A DNA stretch of 35,765 bases from Phoronis australis. Its lineage: Eukaryota; Phoronida; Phoronidae. This document shows, in pieces, positions 22,646 through 33,240 of this stretch (position 1 is its first letter; every line of letters begins with the position of its first letter). The DNA lies in contig NMRA01000302.1 of assembly GCA_002633005.1 (NCBI GenBank), positions 4,612 through 40,376 on the forward strand. Reading direction: 5' to 3'. The position numbers were made by a program, and so were the translations under genes. The notes under the pieces were generated by a model that was not told the DNA's origin, did no database searches, and saw nothing but the letters and a program-made list of their open reading frames with translations.

Positions 22646-25480
22646 TTACCTTTAATTTTACCGCCACAGCAGTGGATCCTCTAAGACATCACCAGGTAAG
22701 TTATTTCAGGAGACTGTTGTGGAGGGTAAGAGGGAATTTTGGAGGTATGCTGTGCGGCACTTAAGAGTCATGAAGTACATGCTATGGCATCTGTGTGTAG
22801 ACGTGCAAATGATGGAATGCAAGTAGGCATTGGGAATGGCTATGAATTGCTGAACAATTTTATAGAATGCGGAGAGTTTAGAGAGGTTGTGGGGGATTCA
22901 AGGGGTTTGCCAGTTTAGTGATTCAGTCATTCTGTGACTGATGAAGGGTTATGATATCTGTTCAGGGTAAATCTTGCATCATTTCAACCTTGTTAATAAG
23001 GGATATTATGAAGGGTGACCATACTATTGATCAGTACTCTAGTTTTGGTCGGACTAGTGTGGCATAAGCTATTTCTTTTATTTTCTGAGGGGTATGTCGA
23101 ATGTTGCATCTAAGAAATTCAAAGGATTTACTGGCAGAATCAGCAGTTGTATTGATGTGAAAATTGCAGGTGAGGTTATTGAAGATAGTAATGCCAAGGT
23201 ATTTTGCCTCACACTGTGGTGACATATGGAGGAAGTAGTCTCGGATGATCGTTTTTTCCATGACCACGGAGAACACTGCTCTTCGATACATTGAACTGCA
23301 TACATCACACTGATTCCCAATGTGCAAGTTTGTTGATATCCTGTTGGAGTGAGATGCAGTCTTCTTGGTTCCTGATGGAGCGGTAAAGTACACAGTCATG
23401 TATAAAGAGGCGTATGTTGGAAGAAATGGTTCGAGCTTACTCATTGATCAAGAGGAGAAAGCGCATTGGTCCAAAGACAGACCCCTGAGGATCCCCAGAA
23501 AGCACAAGGGGAGGTGTTGGATGATTCGCCCTCTACCTCAGCTCACTGAGCTGTATTGTTACGAAAGGAGGCAATCCAGTTTGTTGTGAGGCCACGGATC
23601 CCAAAGGAATCAATTTCGTCAACAAGTCTAAAGTTGGGTACTTTTTCGAAGGCTTTTCTAAAATCCATAATGATGACAACGGACTGGGTGCCCGAGTCCA
23701 TATTGTGAAGGTGAGGAATTGATATTCGCATGACCTGTTTGGCCTAAAGCCGTGTTGCCATTCGTAAAAGATGTTGTTTTCAAGATGTTTCACAAGGTGA
23801 CTCACGATGATGTCTTCAAGAATCTAGCAGCACATACAAGTAAGGGAGATAAGTCTGTAATTTTCTGCTTTGTGTTTATTTCCTTTTTTAAAACTGGAGC
23901 AACAATGGCGTGGCGAAAACCTGCTGGAACCAAACATAAGGACAAGGATGCATTAAAGATGTCAGTCAACAAGGGAGCTAGTGATGCTGATAATTTCAGA
24001 AGAGCTATGGGAAGATATTGTCTGGACCTGGGGACTTGTGTGGGTTCTGAGTGGAAAGCAATTTTTCAACGCCATTGATGTTAATGATAGGGTCTGTAAT
24101 GATTTCATGAGGCCTTTATCCTTGGTCAAACTGTCTTCAGTGGTGAAGACTGAGCAGAATTGATTGCTGAGAATTTTTGCTTTATCAGATGACAGGGTGG
24201 CGAGCCGGCCGTTGTGAGGCAACGGGGCCAACTGGGAAGGCTCTCGCTTGAGACTACTGACAAATGCAAAGAGGTGCTTGGGATCACCCTGATCTTCGGG
24301 GCGATAATGCTATTGACGTATTCCAAATATGACTTCCTGCTGAGGTGTCTATTTGGAAGCGGAGGGTCATGATTTGTAGACTTACACTTCTTGAAGGCTC
24401 TGTCTTTTCAACGGATGAGCTTCTTCATGCGATCCATGGATGTTTGTTTTTGGATCCTGCCACTTTATTTGGAACGCACTGGTCTACTGCCGAGGTGACG
24501 AGGGCTTTGAATGATGACCAAAGATCGTTTACTGAGTCTCCATTAAGAAAGGAGTTGTGGAAGAACGTCTGTTGATCACAAATAAAAGAGGACACTGCGC
24601 CAAAGTCAAGGGACTTGGGTTCTGCATTTAGGGGTCTGTAATAAGAGATAAGGAATGCATCTTTCCGGTGGTAGGTCTTAAGTTTGATCCAGATGATTTC
24701 CCAGTATGAGTCAAGTGCGGGCTGATGAGACCTGATAAGGGAGTTGATGACAGCAATAAATTCACCTCCTCCGCGATTGTTATTGCGATCTTTTCTGTCA
24801 ATATATAGTTAGGTGGAAATATTTCTGAAGACAAAATGTCAGAGTGTAGCCAAGACTTAGTGCCCGTGATGATGTGCGGCTTGGAGGAGTCAATTGTTGG
24901 TCTTTCTTGTTTGCAAGGGATCTGCAATTGACTAAGATGGAACTGAGGGGGCGATTTAAAGAGTTTTTAATTTGTCGTGGAGATTTATCCCTCTTTGGTG
25001 AGAGAACAATTTGGCAAAAAGATTGACTGGGTTGCTACAAATGGATATATCTAGGGAGTCGAGGGTCGTAAACAGGTTGTCCGATTCTAGAGAGAATATA
25101 TCAAAAAGTGTCACAATGTGGTTTATGAAATTACAATTAGTGCAGTGCAAAGATATTGCTGAGCTGTTAAGTTTGTTGTAGGCGCCCGAGGAGATGTTTT
25201 GATAATTTGCATAAAACCATACTGAGTATGAGTCGCAACAAATTCCTTTTGTGTGACCACGCCACACTACAATTGCATGTACCACAAGCGTACTTGCTTG
25301 TATTCATAGTCGATAATATAATGAGGATATGGTGTATAGAATAAAAAGGGTACTCGGTACCAGTGGGCAGCATTTAAAGTGCTGAGCAAACTAACTTGTG
25401 CGTTTTGGAGATCCAGAGAGGACTGCAGAGAATCAAGGTCAACATGGTGGCCTAGGCGGGAGACTGTATTGTCGTAAAAT
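22646..25480 (-). mobile_element. CR1/L2-type LINE, antisense, degenerate
   Basis: Read on the minus strand the order is PHD-like finger, endonuclease, reverse transcriptase. The finger segment (about 25310-25130) reads KYACGTCNCSVAW then CCDSYSVWFYANYQNISS, with one expected Cys changed. Endonuclease start: SKPHIITGTKSWLHSD (about 24880-24835); the later endonuclease motifs are not seen, suggesting an internal deletion. RT: KSPGPDNI (about 24039-24015), AENYRLISLT, FYEWQHGFRPNRSCE (about 23770-23720), DFRKAFEKVP (about 23668), and KYLGITIFNNL (about 23200). The catalytic FADD-type box reads FIHD (23395-23406), losing the first Asp. Frameshifts are frequent. The right-end RT tail reaches NNLPGDVLEDP (about 22690), just before TA-family copy 2. 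This LINE would nick DNA and reverse-transcribe its own RNA, but this copy is dead. Confidence 0.85.
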
Positions 25481-27250
25481 TTAATAATTTCTATGATAGA
25501 TCCAATACAGTAGATATCAGAGGAGTGCTCTGGATATTAGTGGAAGTTTTGGTTGCGATGTCATGGTTATTGACTATGGAAAACGAGATAGAAATTGACA
25601 GGACCAGAGGGCTTTGGAAAAATCCGTGCAGGTTAACGCATGCACCCGCCAACCATCCTCAGCTATGTTTTAGACGTGTGAGAATTATTTACAAACAACT
25701 CACAGTAACCATTTTCAAAAGAGACACTGTTCTTTGTTGAGATACTGTGGGTGTGGGAAACAGTAACATTACTTTAAAACTAACCATGGGAAATAGTCCC
25801 TTTGCGCAATTCACAAATAGCTGTCTTCACGTTCTTCAAGATTCCATCCATTCGATGGCGGTTAATCTTGTTGTATCTTTTTACATTTTTTGTTTGTTTG
25901 GGTCGAATGTCTTAAGGTTGCCCTGCTGTGCACGAATGTTTTGTGTTTTTGGTGAATTTGGAATCTGAACTTCTTTCGTGAATACCTGGCAGTGTCGGAT
26001 TTACAACTATATAGGGATAAAGGGACATTTCCCCCGAGCTGCTCCACTGAGAGCGGCTCCCGTCAAAAATGGGACACCTTACGATGAAAGGCTTAATATC
26101 ATTAAGCTTGGAAAAAGACTGACAATTCACTCCACCGTCGTGTGGTCACAAAACGATGCAGGAAGTGACCTTCTTCAGCATGAAAGCCGGTTGCACGGTT
26201 TCACAAATACAGCAAAATATAGGTAATCGATTCCAACATTTCTTCCTCTCTTCTCGAGCGGCCCGTTAAGAATTTGTCAATAAAAACACAAAAGGGTGGT
26301 CACCTGAATGCCATCAATGGCCTCCTTAAAGGGCGGTGTCCTTAAATATGAAAATATCTATACTTTCAAAAACCAGGAAATGCACAGCAATTGATGTTAT
26401 CTGTCAGGTTATCATTTTTTTCTCAATTGATATAGAGTTTCGAGAAAAATATAAAGTGAAAGTTGCCTCCATTATCCCTTGCCAGAGAGAGGCTTCTGTA
26501 AAAATATAGTTTTGCATTCGCAAAATGACTTACTGAATTAAAAATCCAGTAAATTAGTACACTCCGTAAAAGCTTACCTTTATTTTCTCTATTTTTTCGA
26601 AATATATGTACGTATGATTACGTGCACGTTTTCAAGTGCTTTAAGACGACCTGTGCTACAAAATCAGAGACTCTTACAACCATGTCAGGGTCCACAAAGG
26701 TAAACCATGCATTGATATAGAGTTGTTACCTGTTCTCCTGAACTTTCTCTCTTATCCGTATTTCGCAATCTTTCTTTTCTCGCGTGTCCCATGCCTCATG
26801 ACTATGTCGGCTGCCACGGTTTATCCCTGACGTCTGAATTTTGTTTTTTTTTGGGGGGGGGCACGTGCCCCCCGCCTCCGCTTCCTACGGCCCTGAACTA
26901 ACAGGATGATAATGATTCAAAGGTAACCCAGTATAATTGAAAAAAAAAATTATTTACAAATTCCTCAATCAGTCAGAAAGATTTGTTGAGCATGACCAGT
27001 GTCTGTTGCAGTGGGACAATGGAAGTAAAGTGTGGGCGTTTTGGCAAACTTTATTTTCGCTTTAGTATTATTATCATTTTTATTTTTGTTAGAATTATTA
27101 TTATTATCGTGATTAAACACCCACTTACCCCGATTAAGATAGTACATGATTATGCTGTATCCATAGCCTAAGTGCATTTTATAAATGGACCGCGAAAATA
27201 AGTCCACTGGCGATTGTTGGGATACTCTGATGTTCTTGGTGAAACGTCTA
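25481..27250. other. Unassigned sequence, no gene seen
   Basis: Open frames to about 82 codons exist (for example 25978-26226 +) without recognised motifs. AT-rich simple sequence occurs at 27061-27115, and a G-run/C-run palindrome at 26854-26875. Possibly part of a decayed repeat, but nothing defensible. Confidence 0.4.
26858..26875. repeat. 18-bp G/C palindrome centred on CACGTG
   Basis: Six G, CACGTG, six C: a perfect palindrome, preceded by nine T and further G. Similar G-tract/C-tract segments occur at 12770-12800, hinting at the end of a repeat family. Confidence 0.75.
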
Positions 27251-27424
27251 GGTTGTTGGTTGTCCGTGTTGTAACTTCCAGCTCTGCCAAGGCCGGTTAA
27301 GTAAGACCGTTGCGAAGTCCTTTAAAAACGACAATAACAGAGGCATAATGTAAGGAGTAACGAAGTATCTCCATGATAGCAAGTAGCAGCATATATTAAA
27401 GAAAATATCAACGGTTTTAACATG

Positions 27425-27456
27425 TTTCGGTGTCATTTATTCAACACCATCTTCAG
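27425..27456 (-). ncRNA. Hammerhead-ribozyme-like core motif
   Basis: On the minus strand: CTGAAGA (27456-27450), one base, GGTGT (27448-27444), a loop, ACACC (27433-27429), then GAAA (27428-27425). This matches the CUGANGA / stem II / GAAA core of hammerhead ribozymes, which are known in the terminal repeats of Penelope-like elements. Against it: an unpaired base between CTGAAGA and stem II, and I cannot find a convincing stem I partner or stem III with a UH cleavage site. It may be a decayed ribozyme. Confidence 0.35.
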
Positions 27457-27997
27457 AAGTGAGAATACAGTGGCCACCTAGCTGAGCCCACCGACAAGTA
27501 ATGAAGCACAGATACAGTCAGTTACTGGGAGTGGCAACGAACTAGACCAACAATGACAACCTGTGGTGTGCCAGTTGCCTATTGAGATTGGGCTTGCACC
27601 AACTGGTGTGTAAAGCCTCACCAAGTTTAAGCTCCTTTGTTGTTATTGCCTGGTCTATTGCTGCAAAGTCATTGAAAGAGCACTGCTGCTAACAATGATT
27701 GGAGCTTTGTAGGTGAATATTTACATGTGAATTTCTGTCAGAATTTGATGTTCCTTGGTCCTGGTTTTCAAATGGCGAACAGTTTCGCCTATATAACTGG
27801 AGCCACATCCAGCACAGATAAATGTGTATACCACCTTGGACCGTAGACCCATAGAAACTTTGTCCTTAGGGTTAAATAAATTCGACAGTTTTAGAGACTT
27901 GAATGTTAATACAACTTTTAAGTTCACACAATAATCATTCACCAATTTTCGTTGATCAATCTTGGCGTAAAACCCAACATAGAATGGCTATCCCCTA

Positions 27998-28099
27998 GAA
28001 TTAGTTAATAGAGTACTGAAAACAAGACTCCAACGTAACCCTGATGGTGTTCATCATGTAGACAAAACTAACTACAAGTACTTTAAAATACCTTATATA
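27998..28099 (+). pseudogene. Inverted reverse-transcriptase fragment of the Penelope-like element
   Basis: Plus-strand frame ELVNRVLKTRLQRNPDG ... DKTNYKYFKIPYI. In Penelope-like proteins this segment sits directly N-terminal to the FYAKIDQRKLVNDYC stretch found on the minus strand just to its left. The element is therefore split into two opposite-facing pieces whose protein coordinates abut. Confidence 0.75.
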
Positions 28100-28105
28100 C
28101 CCTAT

Positions 28106-28449
28106 ACTTTTGCATTAAGTTGGAGGATTTTTTTACTTCTCTTCTTCTTTTGAAAATATGCAAGTTGCGTGTTCTAACAATATTTGCGCCATACTAGACG
28201 AAACACACTATCTTCCTAAAGAAAAGCCATGTAATAACGATTTGCTCCTATTATTCAATTTCCAATAAGCAAACGCAAATTGTTTCCACCATGTACTTAC
28301 AATAGGCAAAATTAAAATTGAAAATCTGATTTTTTCAATGTCGTCTTTCCAACTTGTAGAACCAAAATTGAAGAAAAAACAAATTCATCTTACATTAATT
28401 CACGTCCGTTTCCCGTGTTCGCCATTTAAGTTGGTGATTTTGTAGATGG
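28106..28449. other. Unassigned sequence between two retroelements
   Basis: AT-rich, no coding motif recognised. May include the target DNA of the Penelope-like insertion and the border of the Tx1-type LINE tail. Confidence 0.4.
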
Positions 28450-29934
28450 TGTTTTTTTTCGATGTTATGACGAATGTTGAATCACTCACAATTACAAAAA
28501 CAAACAAACAAATAAGTACACCATTAATTCACGCATGCACACCTCAGGAAGACCATTCTCATATCTCGTTTAAAGTAAATATCTTCTACATGAAGTTAAC
28601 ATGAACAGTAAAATTTTCCCATTTCGCAGAGAAGCTGTCATATACAAAGTTTTTATGTGCATTTAATTTTTCAGCATTATAGTATTCATAAGTTTTTGTA
28701 ACGAACTTGAGAAAATTAGGTATATTTTTGTGACATCTCTCCTTGTAAATGTACTGTTTATCTAGTAGAAGCAAAATGTTAAATAGAAAATCATGCGTCT
28801 TGTAAAGTCCAAGAATAACACTATCCTTAAGACAGACAGCTGGGAAGCTGAATGCCACACTTTTGAGGTAGCTTTCTGAATTCCTTCCAGAAATCTTGTA
28901 CAAAGCTATATTCCCAAAAAAGGTGTGACAGCGTCTCTGGAGCTTTATTACAAAAGGAACATAGATCAGAATCCCTAACACATATTTTGACTAAAAAAGG
29001 TATTTGTTGCAATAATTCTATGTAGTATTCTAAATTGGAACAATCTAATATGGGGATCCATTGTAATTTTGTAACGTAAAGCATATGTTTTCTTCCAATC
29101 TAAACTAGCTCTATTTCCCATTTACACTCTGACTTAGGTTTCTTAACGTTATTAAAGACTGAACAAATATGTCTACAACCCTTCAAATCTTTCCGTAAGT
29201 GAGTAATTGCTAAAGGCATGCAAGGAGAGTGGACATTAACACTTTTAAATTTACTTTGAAATAGACTTTTTTGAAACCTTCTTAGAACAGAAACAACACC
29301 TTTATATTCTACAAAGTTGGTTTTCACGTTGAACCTATTTTTCATATTGTTTAGACTAACAAAATCACCATCAGAGGTATACAGATCTCTAACAAATCTT
29401 AAGCCTTTTACAAACCAAGGCTTATAAAAAACACTTGTGCCTCCGATCGCCAAGTTACTATTAAACCACAAAGTTGGTTCAAAAAGTCCTCTTTACTTGC
29501 AACAGTTATTTTCTTGTGGAAAGATAACATACTTCCAAATACGTCGCGCCAGTAGGAATTACCAATTAGAGTTAACTTCGACTTAATAAAGTCATCTCCA
29601 CGCAGGGCTTTCAAGATATCTACAAGCCAAAGCGAGTTTTAAAGCTTTGCTGAAAGTATGCATATTAACCATTTGAATTCTCCCTTGATCAAGTCCTAAA
29701 CAGGCCGTAGTTCGTTTAATTTTATCATTACGGGCCTGCCATACAAATCAAAAAATGTCGTATTCAATTCACCCAAGACTTTCACTGGTGGATTTGGCAA
29801 ACTTGACAACAAAAAATTAAGTTTAGAAATAGCTAGTATTTTAATTACCGTCACTCTGCCAAACGGCGTTAAATTTCGTTGACTCCAACTTTTTGGTAAA
29901 GACTTGATCTCAGTTATTCTTGCAGTGAAGTTCT
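28450..29934 (-). mobile_element. Tx1/L1-type LINE, ORF2 C-terminal half, antisense, degenerate
   Basis: On the minus strand the frames run from 29934 to 28583: SLPKSWSQRNLTPFGRVTVIK and LSSLPNPPVKVLGEL (thumb region of the reverse transcriptase), IGNSYWRDVFGSM, GTSVFYKPWFVKGLRFVRDL, then LQWIPILDCSNLEYYIELLQ, then a C-terminal zinc knuckle CSFCNKAPETLSHLFWEYS (about 28965-28910), and a tail ending HVNFM. The order is typical of Tx1/L1-like ORF2. At least three frame changes make it a pseudogene. The catalytic RT core and endonuclease, expected to the right of 29934, are absent because TA-family copy 3 starts there. About 130 bp of 3' UTR probably extends to near 28450, where an A-rich run (read on -) may mark the tail. 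Confidence 0.85.
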
Positions 29935-32900
29935 TACAGCACACATCACGAATTTTTGTCCGACCGGTCCGAAATTGGTCGACGACCGGCCGTCGACCGG
30001 TCGCCTAGCCGACCAGCAGCCGACCAACAACGGTCGGCTAGGAACCGTCTGCTGAGTCGCCTCTGTGGTCGGCACTTGGGTCGGCTAAGTGGTCGCCTAG
30101 CTTAGACGACCAATTCGGATTAAGCGTGTCCTTGGTCGGCACTGTTACCATTTTATGACTTAGCGGGTGAGCTTTGGACAAACAAACATTTAACTGTTCG
30201 CTGTTCGTTTACCAGTGGCAACTCCGGTCTTGACATAGGTTTATCAACTTGTGTTCAACTATTGAATGGAGGTAAAATCGAATCAACCTACAAATACGAA
30301 GTGTGTGACGTTACACCAGCCTAAAACTTTATGTTGAATTTATGACGGCGTGGTAAAATCAAACGTTAAGTGATATCGCTGAAGCATAATTTCTAAAGTT
30401 AGATATGAGACTTTTTATACAGTACATTATGCACAAAAGCAAGCACGAAATTTGAAATTTACAGTAAAATTGCATAAAAATCAGAATACAACACTGGATA
30501 TTTTACGACCCCAAGTGTTTTCATGCAGCGGAATGCTCAACAAGCATCACGCATTTGCGCTCATCCCGGCGTTATTGCTCTTGATCATCACTTCATCACG
30601 ATGTATATTGCGATTTTCCACAGATAATTATTCATTATTTCTGTATAATTTCTTAATATGTTGGTACAGCAATAGAACCCAAGTTTATTTTAGGAACAAC
30701 ATAAACAATGGTATGAACATAGTGCCGATATTAAATCATGGGCGCATGAAAACGGAAGACTGTGATCGGTTTATAGTGTCATCCATCATCATTCTGAAAT
30801 TGTTGTCACTTTGGCAGAAAAAAATCTTTTCGAATTTAGAGCCTTCCTATCTAGCCAGCTAGTTGTATAAAGACTATTTTCAAAATACAGCAAGATGCCT
30901 CTGCTTATTGAGATCAAACAGACCTCGAAACTTCACACAGCCGAAAAGCTTGTATCAACATGAGCTCAAGACCGGTGGGTGTGCATGCAAAATCTGGAAG
31001 TCAATTGGCATTCAAGTTGCCCGTTACGGCGTTTTAAGCGAAAAACGTCCGACGTCATCTTCCTGCGTAATTCTCTGCCTTTTTTAACGAAAAAACGTAT
31101 GTCGTCGTTTTGAAAAAAGTTAATTGTGACACGCGCCACTTCCAAAATGTTTTCAACATCTCCCGTTAGATGATGACAACATCTCAGCAAAATTTGTTCC
31201 AAAATTCGGTTCACTGATATCAAAATTCCAAAAACATATAATGAAGTGAAACCAATTATGATCATTTGTTGTGACGTTTACGCAACCTCGAGGGAGAACG
31301 TTTGATTGAAGAATCTGGGAAAAAGAAACTGCCTAAAAGGTGACGCAATATTTCATTGGGTCAAAAGTCGACGCATAAGATCAAACCATAACTTTAGCAG
31401 CAGAAAAATTGTAGAAAACCATTTTTTGCAACGCTGGTAAATAATTAAGATTACTCTAGGAAGATTTTATTCGGTCAGTTTTTACCCACAATGGCGCAAA
31501 TTTTTATATTTAATTTAGTAAACAGCTTCGAACCAAGGCTAGATCCTTCCGAGCCCTTTGGCGTAAGAACATAATACTTGACGTTTCGAGTATACTCCAA
31601 GGGGTAAAACTTTGAAAATAATATTTTCGGTGTAACCTGGTGCATGTAATCCTAAGAAAAGTAGTCTGTGTTTTCATGTAGAGCGTTAAAGTGATTAACC
31701 CATTGATTCAAAAAGAACTCTCTCGCAAACGAAAACGCACACAATTTTCAGCTATATTGCACTGGTTAAAAAAGCAACTTCTATAAGTTTATTGCATCGG
31801 ATTCTAGTGATCACCAGGGCAAGTCAAAACTCTTAAGGGGACGCAATTTCAAACCTTTGGCATGAATCAGTGATATAAAAAAGGAAATAGACCGACTTTA
31901 GTTCATCAGCAATGTAGACACAACAGTTACAGACACTGACTGCGTTTGTTAACGTCTTGTGTCAATGTTAAAAATATTTTTTTCTACTATGATTGAAAAC
32001 AAGTTTTACTCTGATGAGGTATGATGCAATATGCATGTCTAATATGCAGATCGGCCGTAGCAAAAATATTTACTGGGTTTAATGAATCCGTTTGTTATGA
32101 ACCACTGCAAAAGTATGATTACTAATTGTACATTCGAAGCACGCCTCATTAGAATGGAAACATACACATGCTTGATGATCCTGGGAGTACCTCTATTACA
32201 GGCATGAATGAAGATTTATAGTTGTTAAGCCATAGAGTATAATAAAGCTTACAAAATATCACACTGAGCCATCTACACCAGGCATATACAAAGGATACAG
32301 TATTTCAAAAGAATCCACAACTACTCATTTTTCATAGTATTACTAAATCACGAACACCTAGATATATATAAGAAGTTACACAGAACGCTGCTACACAACT
32401 TGCTCTCCCACATTTATGGGAGGCCTAATTTGAAACATTTAACGACATATATTTTATATGCAATATTAAAACCAAGCAAAACATGTTAACTCTCCAGGAC
32501 CAAAAATAAATATCTCAAAACCAAAAATTTTACTTAAGCAGGAATTAAACAATCCAATACATTGATATTTTTTTCACACAGAAGACCAAAGAGCAAATAA
32601 AGACAAAAATCCACCACGTCAAGACTGAAAATTTATCACATCATCACCTATAATTTATCAAGTGAGGACCAAAAATTCTTCACTTCAGGATCAAAATAAA
32701 ATACGACCGAACTGAAAATTTAATAAGTCAGGTTTAAAAACTTACCATGTCAGTAAATTTCACGCCAGAACACCACGTCACCATCCCCAAGCAGTGATCT
32801 TTCAAAGTGATAATGTCCGTACTATACGTATAAACAAGGGCTATATGTTCAACCTCTCGCCGACACAGACATATTATCTTGGAAATGCGGTTGAATTTCT

Positions 32901-33240
32901 TTCGTCTAATCCAAGTTTTACAATAGATGCCAATGTATAGGTACACACTGGATTGTCATCATTGCATAATGGGTGATCACGTCGTCTCCGGGCATGAAAA
33001 CAATTCTCTCCTGGCGTGATAAGTTTTCTGACGCAATAAAGCCTGGTTGCCAATTGTTTTTGATTCTACAGAGATTTCAATTCCTGAATAGAAAATGTGT
33101 GTTCTAGATTCTTCCGCTTCAGCTTTCCATTCAGCTAACTAGTGCACAGCACAGTGTTTTTAATACGCCGTTGCGGCTCCACTGCAACGAGTCACTTCTG
33201 GTACAACCTTCCGTAAATGACGTTCGTATTTTGCACATTC
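29935..33240 (+). mobile_element. TA-flanked GC-ended element, copy 3 (distal end missing)
   Basis: Starts after TA at 29935-29936 with CAGCACACATCACGAATT. It follows copy 2 closely from end to interior until TTTTGCACATTCAT at about 33240, where similarity to copy 2 (20735) stops. No distal array or matching TA end was found in the remaining 2.5 kb, so the copy is either truncated or split by later rearrangement. It interrupts the Tx1-type LINE frame. The small ORF of the family is disrupted here by a 26-bp deletion near 30945. A 136-codon frame at 30452-30862 is broken in copy 2 and is probably meaningless. Confidence 0.85.
29937..30140 (+). repeat. TA family proximal-end array, copy 3
   Basis: A 204-bp GC-rich end nearly identical to 17418-17622: the same order of GCCGACC and GGTCGGC words, ending CTTGGTCGGC at 30131-30140, after which the AT-rich interior begins. 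Confidence 0.85.

Larger units (their letters stand above)
27250..28105 (-). mobile_element. Penelope-like element 3' end with inverted 5' piece
   Basis: On the minus strand a frame from about 27985 to 27721 reads FYAKIDQRKLVNDYC, then LSNLFNPKD, then a GIY-YIG endonuclease: VVYTFICAGCG, SSYIGETVRHLKTRTKEH (about 27830-27745). This order, the RT tail then GIY-YIG with the CAGC zinc motif, is diagnostic of endonuclease-bearing Penelope-like elements. The frame ends at 27721 and is followed by about 300 bp of non-coding tail including a ribozyme-like motif (27425-27456). A 100-bp piece at 27998-28099 belongs to the same ORF but lies on the plus strand. The element is severely 5'-truncated and inactive. 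Outer borders are approximate. Confidence 0.8.

Noticed and set aside
23752-24078. 108-codon + frame
   Set aside because: Antisense shadow of the LINE reverse transcriptase, whose KSPGPDNI and ENYRLISLT motifs are on the minus strand.
30452-30862. 136-codon + frame in TA-family copy 3
   Set aside because: The homologous region of copy 2 is broken and no motif is recognisable, so chance openness is likelier.
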